Of a stretch of DNA of 64,000 nt, positions 20,101 through 29,800 are shown piece by piece (the stretch's first letter is position 1; each line of letters opens with the position of its first letter). The DNA lies in the NCBI GenBank assembly GCA_039105265.1, contig JAPFFF010000005.1:5875501-5939500 (forward strand). The letters are read 5' to 3'. Made by a program: the position numbers and the translations under genes. The DNA is from Tritrichomonas musculus (lineage: Eukaryota; Parabasalia; Tritrichomonadida; Tritrichomonadidae). The notes under the pieces were generated by a model. That model made no database searches. It saw only the letters and a program-made list of their open reading frames with translations, and was not told where the DNA came from.

Positions 20101-22549
20101 TAAAGTTCAGAAAACTGAAAAAATCAGTCTTCTTGAAAAAATTAAATTAAGAGAAGAAAACAAAACAGCCTTTAATTATGATGAAGTCTTTACTCCTAGA
20201 AATATTGCTCTTTTACTTGAAGAGGATGAAGAAGAAGGAGATGGAGATTCTGAAGAATCTGTTCCACCTATACAAAATACTCCAGAAAAAGTTGTTGTAG
20301 CAGATAGAATTGACACTATTTGTGATTTTATCCTTGCACTTTCACCTTTTATTTTGTGCTTGTTCATTCTTCCTTCTGTTATTTATTTAGCCGATGGACT
20401 TGATTATGAAATGACATCCTTTTCGAATGTACTACGAAATGTTTCAAAGGCAGATTGCCTCAAGGCAGGCGAACGAATTATGCCAGTCGAATGCAGAGAA
20501 ACACAAAAGAAAGGCAAAGAAAAAGATAGAAAGAAACAACAGACTAATCTTGTTGCCGATGGTGCAAATTCACGTAAACATCCATTTTGGCTATTTGATG
20601 TTGTATCGGCTGCGATCATTATAATGTTCTTCATTATATTAGCAATCATTTGTAAATCTACAAAAAATAAGATTGAAGAATGCTTACAATTTTATTCACT
20701 CTTTATGACACAGAGAAATTTGCTATTCAGCATGAACAGAGACATTTCATTTTCTCTTTTGTTTATCGAATGTTTAATGGAAATACCAGAAACCAATTTA
20801 GGAGGAACTAAATATGCAAATGCTTCGGCATTGTTTTATCAAGCATTAAAAGATAGAGCGCATCATAAACTTATACATCAAATCATTAATTCCGGTGATG
20901 CTAATATAAAATCATCAATTCATTCTGACTCTGTTATTAATAAAATTCGGTTTGATTCAATTTGCTCTGATGATATTACATCAGATGTCATCATTGACTA
21001 TTACAAATGCACATCATTAGCGAGAACAATTTCGTATTACATTGAATTAATTGATTCATGTGTTGCTCAGTATCAAAGTACTGGAAAGTATTACAAGCTT
21101 TCGTCCACATTTTCACCTTATCTCACACATATGCTTGATACACGAATTGGAACCGGCTTCGAACAAATTTCTGAAAGATATAAAGAAATTTTTGATTCCA
21201 AAATTAAGCAGTTTAATACTCTTTTAATTGTTATTCCTGTTATTTCAATCATCTTTACTTTGCTTACTTATTTAGTTGAAATGCTGTTGTTAGTATCTGC
21301 GTCAAATCAGTTCTCTGTGTTGAAATCATTGATGCTTCGCATTAATCCAATTGCATTTGTTGCAAATAACCAGCTTATTTCACTTGTCTATGGAAAAACT
21401 GCCCGAGAAAACACAATTGTCAGCGCTTCACATGCTGTGTTTACAACATCGCCCGATGCTATCATTTCTCTTAATAATGAAGGCGTTATTGAGTACCTCA
21501 ACCCTGCCACAACGATCATCTTTGGTTACACGCCAGAGCAGATGCTTGGGCAAAATCTAAAGATGCTTCTGAACGACGATTCTAAAGAGACATCGCAACT
21601 TTTGTATCAGATGCAACTGATGCAAAGTGGACAGACAAGTTTAATCTATGAATGCGAATTGAAAGGCACGAGAGACGATGGCACTATCATCTACTTAAAA
21701 GTGACACTTATTGGCTTCACATCATCGAATGGAAAAATAGCGGAAAACTTCGGTTTGATGTTACGTGACATGACAAACGAAATCACACAAAAGAACGCCG
21801 TTGAAGAAGCCAAGAAGCAATCGGAACTTCTTTTGTTACAGATCTTGCCAAAGGACATCATTATGCGCTTGAACAGAGGAGACACGGACATCTCATTCAC
21901 CGTCCAATCATCGACAATTGCATTCATTGATATCGAGAAGTTCTCTAATTATTCGGCTTCTTTGAGTGCTTCGGAAATCATGCAGAACTTGGGCCTTGTT
22001 TTCACCGCCTATGACAAACTTCTTGCCAAGTACAACTTGATCATAAAGATCAAGCTGATTGGCGACGATTACATGCTTGCTGCAGGCCTTTTTAATCAAG
22101 ACGTCGAGCCTTCAAAACACGCAACACAAGTCGTCAGTTTCACACTGGAATGCTTGGACGCAATCGAAGATCTTAATGAACAATTGAACGCGTCTTTGCA
22201 GGTTCGAATCGGCGTGAACAGCGGAGGACCTCTCATCGCAGGTGTCCTTGGTACAGACAAGCCTCTTTTCGATATCATCGGAGATCCAATCAACGTCGCT
22301 TCAAGACTTCAATCAACAGACATTCCTGGCGAGGTTCAGATTTCGCAGGCGACTTACGATTTCGTTGCCAATAATCCTGATTTTCATATCGAGAGGAGAG
22401 GCGAGGTCGAACTTAAAGGTAAAGGAAAACAGACGACTTATTTGGTTCATCCACATCAAAGAGACGCTCTTCATGAGCCAGGTGATGATTCACAAGAATC
22501 AATAGAACTTCAATCAGATGATGCAAATGCTGATGAAGTTCACAAATAG
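17117..22549 (+). CDS. Membrane adenylyl cyclase with PAS domain (class III)
   Basis: 1810 residues from ATG at 17117. It should convert ATP to cAMP. The N-terminal ~350 residues hold many membrane segments. A TPR-like helical region follows (~510-570, AWSEALDKYPNNPRFAKEHA), then a second membrane zone with a large loop (~690-1180), an acidic Glu/Asp linker near residue 1040, and membrane spans near 1070, 1160 and 1375. A PAS domain covers ~1437-1560 (SPDAIISLNNEGVIEYLNPA), and the catalytic domain ~1595-1790. The metal aspartates are D1605 (FIDIEKFS) and D1650 (LIGDDYM). Purine selectors are K1646 and D1719, the adenylyl rather than guanylyl pair. N1726 and R1730 keep the D-x6-N-x3-R spacing of active cyclases. 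The family is expanded in trichomonads. The PAS ligand is unknown. Confidence 0.92.
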   Translation: MQSEASVLSSVSKSTMQSFAAGLEKSQAESSHFASSADLYEQYFFSLISEANRSRKVSPFFRMIEFFFIYLQLILSAYNDFLPYEDTDSNYITFLKVFYIGFIGAADEVVPFIIALSVIDFITIAFFVICIIDYHVTHEYRKWMLYVLRIWHGHLFGVLLIPNFLMIMKGFAYLGLHNDFQGYIIVIITSILGCISIWHYLTILPFFSRTPYLSPSPVHAWDIKRIYKFLLISAIPMGLESFLNDQFETWIEIIPLFMMIGIFIYLIYELCSLPFKGIFFNALLFGCFNGVILGAAFSAAESISEGVGNTVFYSGPPILAVVSTIVIYFIIREYRKKVMKSLSYESFNEPGERPTEEMKKEQLDKLNLKNKKKSIMFIQIGFEEMCDMFVDWSLCKYLFDKFPADDDLIVFISWLVSLFPSEIQFLHKIITHGTKIVGISVDNRFLFFQIHRIHIFRQSSTSRETSNDFTKVKKVTDQTISAFCKYWLNLSKPNNEFNTSIYQGLAHLKQQAEAAWSEALDKYPNNPRFAKEHAVFLLEVGCQFKESLKQNQKALQLENGLRMQNDKTFHHFVLAYPEYLKKGIVDVKGNLKGPQINKNKNDAEMTSSSLMSTNHRSNSKSSSAINTDNSDESSSDQIDMQEGARFLPQMNLRLALQRAVNGLKAKTIKKIIISALLRAILTIAFILMIIFITKPLFDSRVDLFGIFHQMNKIQHTFYLMDIQIPWFLHEAVFEGKPDYGEFLKDVSSLWNSTLDDPDDTEPKFMKILNQFHNQINFSMTKRQIICDLALRTLNSMNEFNNFFYKIDSSRDLRLQYLSIFFYELQFGTYSCSREGDVIQSYFRDKSISTDYLIRTYLLQMRLMTLEPDESVKFWGVNSRDFCELMSNQQYISNLMKLISMTFSDSLYSIFEEEFGSLFNPGYKSRMLLEVSENRKEKILKSTLDIVARHAPTNLNTSFNRVKDFFEDENIKSAILEDVKSDYNFLKTLKKFRRKVKVQKTEKISLLEKIKLREENKTAFNYDEVFTPRNIALLLEEDEEEGDGDSEESVPPIQNTPEKVVVADRIDTICDFILALSPFILCLFILPSVIYLADGLDYEMTSFSNVLRNVSKADCLKAGERIMPVECRETQKKGKEKDRKKQQTNLVADGANSRKHPFWLFDVVSAAIIIMFFIILAIICKSTKNKIEECLQFYSLFMTQRNLLFSMNRDISFSLLFIECLMEIPETNLGGTKYANASALFYQALKDRAHHKLIHQIINSGDANIKSSIHSDSVINKIRFDSICSDDITSDVIIDYYKCTSLARTISYYIELIDSCVAQYQSTGKYYKLSSTFSPYLTHMLDTRIGTGFEQISERYKEIFDSKIKQFNTLLIVIPVISIIFTLLTYLVEMLLLVSASNQFSVLKSLMLRINPIAFVANNQLISLVYGKTARENTIVSASHAVFTTSPDAIISLNNEGVIEYLNPATTIIFGYTPEQMLGQNLKMLLNDDSKETSQLLYQMQLMQSGQTSLIYECELKGTRDDGTIIYLKVTLIGFTSSNGKIAENFGLMLRDMTNEITQKNAVEEAKKQSELLLLQILPKDIIMRLNRGDTDISFTVQSSTIAFIDIEKFSNYSASLSASEIMQNLGLVFTAYDKLLAKYNLIIKIKLIGDDYMLAAGLFNQDVEPSKHATQVVSFTLECLDAIEDLNEQLNASLQVRIGVNSGGPLIAGVLGTDKPLFDIIGDPINVASRLQSTDIPGEVQISQATYDFVANNPDFHIERRGEVELKGKGKQTTYLVHPHQRDALHEPGDDSQESIELQSDDANADEVHK

Positions 22550-23162
22550 AAAATGAATATTATTATATTTTATTATTTTATTAAATACTTAGGTTTTTTT
22601 TTTTAATTATAAACTAATTATAAATATTTATGTATTATTATTGTTTTAGATGATATACTTTTTTTAGATATATATATATAAATCTGATAAATATGATATC
22701 ATAAAGAAAAAAAAAATTGTTATTACAATAAATTTTAAAATGTTGGAAAATATTATTAAATAATTTCAAAATTTGAAAATATTTAAGGTGAAATAAGAAT
22801 ATATTGTTGATATATTCTTATTTATTTGATTGAAAAACAGAAATATCTTTTATATAATTGTTGATATTGAAGATTTGGAAAAAATTTATTTGAAAATATC
22901 TTAAAAAAAGCATGCTTAACTCATATTATGACCGTAAAAATAGTTTAAAATAAAAGGCCAAAGGATTTTATGTTGTATTTATTATAAAATTTATGCAATA
23001 AAAATAATCTTCGGAAATTGTACTTATGAAAAAGTTTCATATACATTTATCAAAAATTTTCTTTGTTAGAAATATAAAATAAATTTGAAAGGTATTTTTA
23101 AAAAAATTCAAGATTATTATTAAATATATTTTAACAAAAAGTTATGAAAACAATGTAAATTT
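22550..23162. other. Intergenic with one perfect hairpin
   Basis: AT-rich spacer between the cyclase and the dehydrogenase-like gene. A 14-bp perfect stem, AAATAAGAATATAT at 22791-22804 and its complement at 22810-22823, closes a 5-nt loop TGTTG, about 240 nt after the cyclase stop. It could be part of the cyclase 3' end or chance in AT-rich DNA. Nothing else is visible. Confidence 0.5.
22791..22823. repeat. Perfect 14-bp hairpin, loop TGTTG
   Basis: The two 14-base arms match without error around a 5-base loop. It lies downstream of the cyclase gene. The stem is nearly all A-T, so chance is a real alternative. Confidence 0.6.
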
Positions 23163-23201
23163 TTGAATGAAAATAAAAAATTTAAATACATTATATATCC
23201 G

Positions 23202-24197
23202 ATGAGTGAGCCTGCTCATGTCCTTATTAGTGGTGCCGCCGGGCAAATTGGTTATGTACTCACTTTTTCAATTGCGAATGGCGATCTTTTTGGCGATCGA
23301 AAAGTATATATTCATCTTTTGGAATTAAAACCCGCACTACCAATACTTGATGCGCTAATTATGGAACTTTATGATTGTAACTATCCTAATTTAGCAGGAG
23401 TTTCAATGACAGATGATGTCAGAGAAGCTTGCAAAGGCGTTGATGTTGCGTTTTTATTGGGAGCTATACCAAAACGATCAAATACATCTATTAAATCGTA
23501 TTTCGAGCGAAATGCTTTTACTTTTAAAGAACAAGGCGAAGCTCTATCCGAGCTGGCTAAACCAGATGTCAAAGTATTAGTTGTAGGAATGCCAACAAAT
23601 ACAAATTGTCAAGTTGCTATGCATTTTGCTAAAAAATTAGGTCCACGCAATTTTTGTGCAATGACTAGGCTCGATCATAATAGAGTAGTTGCAGCAGTTT
23701 CCAAAGCCTTAAAAGTAGAGCCTCAAAAAGTTACAAATGTTATCGTATGGGGTAACCGATCATGTTCACAGGTTGCTGATATTTCACATGCCAAAATTAA
23801 TGGTAATAATCTTAGTTCAAACCTTAGCTATGAAGAAATATCTAAAGAGGTCGCAGAATTAATCAAATCACGTACCAATAAAGTAATCAGAATGAGAGGA
23901 ACTTCAACCGCTGCCTCTGCTGCTAATGCTGCCTTAAATAATATGAAGGATTGGCTTTTTGGAACCAAGCCAGGTGATTATATATCAATGGGTGTTTTGG
24001 TCCCTGAAAGTTCACCTTATGGAATTCAGCCAGGCATTGTATTTTCTTTACCATGCACAGTTGATGAAAAAGGTGAATATCACATTGTTGAAGATTTGCA
24101 CATTAGTGATGATATGATGGAAAAAATCAAAGAATCCGAAAAAGAAGTTATTGAAGAGTCAAAATTCGCCCTTGATATTTTAAACCAAAATGAGTGA
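23202..24197 (+). CDS. Cytosolic malate/lactate dehydrogenase-like protein lacking catalytic His
   Basis: I choose the ATG at 23202 (MSEPAHVLISGAAGQIGY), which matches family N-termini; the frame is also open from an ATG at 23163. The protein is 331 residues from 23202, the usual family length. The Rossmann GAAGQIGY motif, TRLDHNR (substrate Arg and catalytic Asp), WLFGTKPGDYISMGV and YGIQPGIVFSLPC are well kept. Key residues differ. The mobile-loop text is AIPKRSNTSIKSYF, so the family Arg (MDH) or Leu (trichomonad LDH) is Lys and the second Arg is Ile. The catalytic histidine of WGNHS is Arg (VIVWGNRSCSQ, codon CGA). Known trichomonad MDH and LDH keep this His. Normal malate or lactate turnover is therefore unlikely; a binding or regulatory paralogue is the better inference. 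Confidence 0.88.
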   Translation: MSEPAHVLISGAAGQIGYVLTFSIANGDLFGDRKVYIHLLELKPALPILDALIMELYDCNYPNLAGVSMTDDVREACKGVDVAFLLGAIPKRSNTSIKSYFERNAFTFKEQGEALSELAKPDVKVLVVGMPTNTNCQVAMHFAKKLGPRNFCAMTRLDHNRVVAAVSKALKVEPQKVTNVIVWGNRSCSQVADISHAKINGNNLSSNLSYEEISKEVAELIKSRTNKVIRMRGTSTAASAANAALNNMKDWLFGTKPGDYISMGVLVPESSPYGIQPGIVFSLPCTVDEKGEYHIVEDLHISDDMMEKIKESEKEVIEESKFALDILNQNE

Positions 24198-24717
24198 TAT
24201 GTTAATATAAGTGTAATGCTTTAATTTTATACATTAATTTACTGATCCTCACTAAAATAATGATTAGTATTATTTTTATTTTTCAAGATACTTTTATTTT
24301 AAAGATATATCTAGAAAGTTCTATCCATAAAATTGAATTAACGATATTCACTTTTTGATAAAATTATTATTATATTTTCAACACTTTATCTCCTTCAATT
24401 ATTATTCTATTTTATTGCCAAAATTTTTAAATAAATTTGAATAATTTCCTCAAATATATAATTATATATTATCATATTAACATATTAAATGCATTAAAAT
24501 ACTGATCTGTCTAAGATTAACATAATAATTTCAATTGAATTTGATAAAAGCACTTTCTATTGCATTAAACTAGATCCTAAAGATAAAATAATATAAATTT
24601 CATGACCATCTTAATTAATTATTAGATAATTTTTAGACTTACAGTTTTAACGATAAAAAAGGTGATAAAAAATAATCTTTACTTTTTGTATATACAATGT
24701 AATTACACAGGACGATA

Positions 24718-26318
24718 GAAATTACATATGTAAAAAAACCCCTCACATTTTGGTTTTTGTGATAAAATGAATATTTATTTATGCATTTGTTTTCTATATA
24801 TAATACTAAACAAAAGTTAATTTAACCATATTGCCAATAAATGCATTATTAAAGAGATATTTAAATGATTATTTAAAAAGTATTTTGTTTCTTTATATTT
24901 CCTATATTATCATACTTATATAAGATATTAGCACTGCTATAAAGAATACTTGTTTATTTATTTTTAATATATTAGGAATTTAAAAATGAAAATAACTAAA
25001 AATTAGATATATATATTAATTAAAAATATATTATATTTATATAAAATTATATATTATAAAAAGCTATATATATTTACTAAATATGATATATTTATTAATA
25101 TAAAAATATTTCAAATCTAAATAATCACTCTATACAAAACAACTCGTTTTTCTAACCCGGTAGCTCAAATATTCTGAAGAGCAATTCAAAATAACTCGTT
25201 TTTCTAACCCGAAATGCTCAAATATTCAATTGAATTTCTGAATATTATTTTAGAAATAAATAAAAAAATTTTTAGTTATCTATTTTAACATAACCAATTT
25301 TCAACATAAAATTTAATTGAATCTCTATTATCTTGACATATTAATGATTTTATATTTATTTACTTTTTTATTAAACATTAAAAAAAGATATTACATTAAA
25401 TAAAACAAAATTTATTTTATGATTTTAGAAAAGATCAAAAATTATGATAATATTTGAAGAACTAAAATCATTTAAGTTGCCAAAATAATTAAAATTCTTT
25501 TATTTATTGAATTCATATTTATTCCATTTATTTTGGAATAATAAATCAGAACTCTAGATGTGTTCATTTATCATGACACAAAAACTGAGTTTAATACAAC
25601 CATTTTTATAGATTATGTTATGTTCACCATAGTTAATAAGATTTTAAGTAAATAATTACAAATAAATTTCTAAGCATCGGTAAAATCTATTAAACATATA
25701 AACAGTGAAATGAACCACTGAAAATATACTAGTTTTCGAATAATTCATTATATCTTGCTAAAAATTTTATTAAAAATCATCTAAAAGATTTAATAAATAT
25801 CTAGTATTAAAAATATATTTATTTACATTATATATTACAAAATAATGATTATTTCATTTATATTTGGAATATAACATTTAATTCTTTCGATTATTTTTGA
25901 TTTTAACTTTTGTAATTGGATTAAGTGTTAAATATATAAATTAATTAAGCAAATATTTTTAACAAGTTTTAATTATTTCAAAAGTTTTTAAAAATGATGA
26001 TCATAAAATTTCAGTTTAACGAAAATTTAAACGAAAATGCATCTAGCCTATAGTTATACAATGGATTTACTAATGTTTAACCAGAAGACATTGTAATTCT
26101 ATTTCTGACATATAATATTGCAAATATTAAGATTTTAATTTCAAAATATCTGATTGAAATTATCCTATAAATATTAATATGATGTGAATAAGCATGATAT
26201 ATATTTTAAATTAAGTAAATATATTATTTTGTTGAGATAAAAATATTTTACAGGTATCGATGAAAAATTGTAAACGGTAATGTTAGGGGTTTTTATGTAA
26301 ATACATATGTAATTTTCC
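24718..26318. mobile_element. Possible degenerate TIR element, 1.6 kb
   Basis: The left edge 24718-24748 reads GAAATTACATATGTAAAAAA then ACCCCTCACATT. The right edge 26279-26318, reverse-complemented, reads GGAAAATTACATATGTATTT then ACATAAAAACCCCTAACATT. The two agree except for a gap of about 7-8 bases and a few mismatches. No open reading frame lies between them. The arms look like old terminal inverted repeats of a small DNA element. The shared core ATTACATATGTA is itself palindromic, which weakens the case. Confidence 0.45.
25141..25230. repeat. Two-copy direct repeat, period about 52 bp
   Basis: AACTCGTTTTTCTAACCCG occurs at 25141-25159 and 25193-25211. Each copy is followed within a few bases by GCTCAAATATTC. 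The unit is more GC-rich than its surroundings. Its function is unknown. Confidence 0.7.
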
Positions 26319-26869
26319 GTTAATTTTTTTATTTGAAAAATATCTTTATCTTCAAAAATTTAGTCAATTAAAATAAAAAAAGCATGAATATAAAGCAGAA
26401 ATAATTTTTATTCAGTTATTATTGCTAATAAATTATTAAAACTTTGATATTTCTTTGATCATTCTTTTGATGGTGTAAAATGGCACTTTATATTTAATAA
26501 AAAAATTTTGATTTTATTTCGACTTATTATGATTGGCTAAATCGTTTTGATTTATTTATTCGATGCATTTGAATTATTTTATAATAGTACCGACGTACAA
26601 AACCTTTTTTTCTATGATATTTTGCTTCTAATTATATCTATCAGATAGAATCATCTGCGATAACATGGTTTTTTGACCAAAATTAGCAAGAGTTAATGAA
26701 AAATAGTTTTTATCTTTAGATTATGAATAAAAATATTGTTTTAAACATAAATAACTGATTTACATCAAAATTTTTGATTTTATATTAAAGTTACGTTAAA
26801 ATGTTACGTTAATAAAAATGTGATGTAAAAAAAGTAAAGATTAATAAAAAATATTTTCTTTTCGTAATA

Positions 26870-29800
26870 ATGACAAATGATTTTGATTTAAAAACTTTTT
26901 TTATATCAAATTCTTCAGCAGCCATTGAGAAAAGTCAGCAGATTATATGTTCTGTTGCTGGATTTAATTCTTATGATGATTTTTGTTCATATCATATTCT
27001 TAACCATCGTACATCAGCCTGCCAAAAAGAATTGACAAGTGGGAAAATGTCAATTCATTGCTTTGATTGTGCCAATAATCGTGAATCATGTGTTTGTCTT
27101 CAATGCTTTCTTAATGGTAATCATAAAGATCATGATTATATTATTCGACCCGATTCAATTGGAAGTTGTGCCTGTGGAGATCTTTCACTATGGAAAAACT
27201 CAGGCTTTTGCAAAGAACATCAAGGTGAAAAAGAGGATTCTCACCCAGAAAGTTATTTAGATGAAAAATTGAGAAGCATTTTAACCGACACTATTTTCAA
27301 AGCAGCATTTTCATCACTCAAAGAACTTCAAAAAAGTGAAAATGACAAATATCAATCAATTTTTGAATTTCTTTTATCTTTTTTAAAATTTGGTGACGGT
27401 TTTCGACGGTTACTCTCAATTTCATTGTTAAAAAACGATGATTTTGAATCACTATTTGGTCAAGTTTTTGAATCAAGTCCTGAATTCAATCAACAATTCC
27501 ATCAATTATGCATTGGTCTAATTACCGACAACTTTTTCAAGGTAAATTTGGCCCATATTGTTTATAAAATAATGAATCAACATATCATTCCAAAAGATCT
27601 CTCCATTTCTGTATCGAAAATGAACACCAATTACACAATTTGGAATTCTTTTTGGTTTCACTGTTTTTCACCAAAACCGATTAAGAAAAACATTCTCAAT
27701 TATAACTGGGATTGGGTTTCATTTGCACTTGACTTTTCTGCCAATATGAAAGAATATTTCGGACTAAAAGGACTTATTGAATGCCATTATAAAATGCCAG
27801 TTTATTTTAAAGAAATAATTGAAAATATTCCAATAGCGTCAAAAGTGCAGCCAAATGAACAAACACAAAAATTTTTTGATGAATTATTCACCAAAGTCTT
27901 AAATTGTGGGACCAAAGATGGCCTGAAAAATGGTGTAAACGACACAATAATTATTTCATCATTTATTGAAGAGCATGATAAAAGCTACTACACAGCACCT
28001 TTCTTATTTAATAGTATGTTTTACGACATACTTTTTTGTTTTCAATCGAACAAAAGCATCAAATTTGAAAGCTTATTTGATGAACTAAAAAAGTTTTATG
28101 ACCAAAAAACAATTCAAAAAGATGATGATCAAATTAAGTCATTTCATAATGGCGCTTCTTTTTCATTCTCTTTTCCTTTATTTGATTCTCTTCTGTTTCT
28201 TTTTAGGATTGATGAAATAAGTCGCATAAAAATTGCAAGGTTTTTTTCAATGGAGAAATATCAAGACTTACGAATTCAACTTGGACTTGTCACGCTTAAG
28301 AAACTTATTGCTTATGTCTGCTTCTATCAGTCAATTGTTCCAAACAAGAATCTCAGTCTGTCTCATTTTCTGCCATTATTAAACAACTCATCAAATTCCG
28401 TTCTGTATGGAATTCCGTATTTCATTCCATTTCTTCAGTTGCTGATTGGCTTGAGATGCAACGATAAAAACAAAGAATTCAATTTGAAAGAATTTTTTGC
28501 TTTTGAAATGGCAAAAAAACTCGGAGTTTGTGATGATTACAAAAGTGAGAATTACGCTGATGAAGATATTTCTGATATTCAAATCCAAATCATTTTTTCA
28601 GCTTTGTATCTTCCAATTTTACTTGTTGTTGAACGCACTCTTTTCAATTTCAATGGTTATAATTTCATTGAAGAACAAGTTATTCTGGCATTGAAGAAAG
28701 GAATTTCTGATCTTAATGAATTAAATAAAGCTTATGACCCTAATGCTGAACAATTTAGCGCAATTAAACAGTGCTTTAATAAAATACTTCAAAAAGTTGC
28801 AACAATTGATCGTCGTTCAAATAAAGATGGAAATAACGAAGGCAACGATTCATCCTTTTACTTAAAGAAAGGAATTGAATGGAAAAATATTTCAGCCATC
28901 AATTTATTAAATAATCAAAAAGTTATTCTTAATAATGAAATTTCAAAGCATCCAAACAAATTGATTAAAATTCAAAAATTCGAACCTGAAGAAGAATTTT
29001 TCTTTAAATCAAAAACTGATGAAATTGATTCATCAGGATTGACTATTCAATTGAAGGAACTTTTATTCACACCAACAATTTTGGCAATTGTTTATCATAC
29101 TTTAAGAAGTAAAGAAACAGGTTTGCCAACAGTTGAACTCAATGATCATTTAGCAATGAATATTTTAGTTCTTATTTCAACATTTGTTAAAGATGATGAA
29201 AATTCACAATCGTTGTTTGATGAATCAACAGTTATTAACTATGATTCAACTCTTCTCGACTTGATATCCAAATTGAAGGAAGTAATATTTAAAGGAGATT
29301 CGTCTATTGAGAACACTATTCTTAATAGTAAATCTTTGTCTGCTTTCTTCAAAGTAAAAATTGGCTCAAATAAATTCAAACCAAAATCATTCATCGACAT
29401 TCTTCATGAAAAAGGAGAATTAGGCGAAAATGCACTCAAAAGCATGCCAATTGATATCAATAACGATGGTTCAAACGGTCAGCAAACTGAAGCTGAAAAG
29501 AACCTAATTAAAAAGAAGCATGCTAATAAATTGAAAGAAAGCATCATCAACAACTATAAAAAGGCAATTGCTAATTACAGCTTGAATGATGTCGATTCAT
29601 GCGAAGAACAATCATCAGCAGACAATTCTGAAGATGTTTGCAATATTTGTTCAACAACAAAAAGTGATGAAATTCTTTCCTATCCAATTTACATATATAG
29701 AACAAAGTTTCCTTTCATCATTGACAAGCCGCCATTGACCAAAATCAATCCACTGAACGAGTATTCAGTGGATGATCCACGTGATGATGAACCTGATGAT

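Larger units (their letters stand above)
24198..26869. other. Long gene-free AT-rich stretch
   Basis: 2.7 kb without a supportable reading frame. It contains the inverted-repeat-bounded segment at 24718-26318 and a two-copy 52-bp direct repeat at 25141-25230. The right end must include the promoter of the UBR gene, although no clear initiator stands out near 26870. Confidence 0.6.

Noticed and set aside
23163-23201. Upstream ATG as the start of the MDH-like protein
   Set aside because: The extra 13 residues (NENKKFKYIIYP) do not match family N-termini and do not look like a targeting leader. The ATG at 23202 fits the family.
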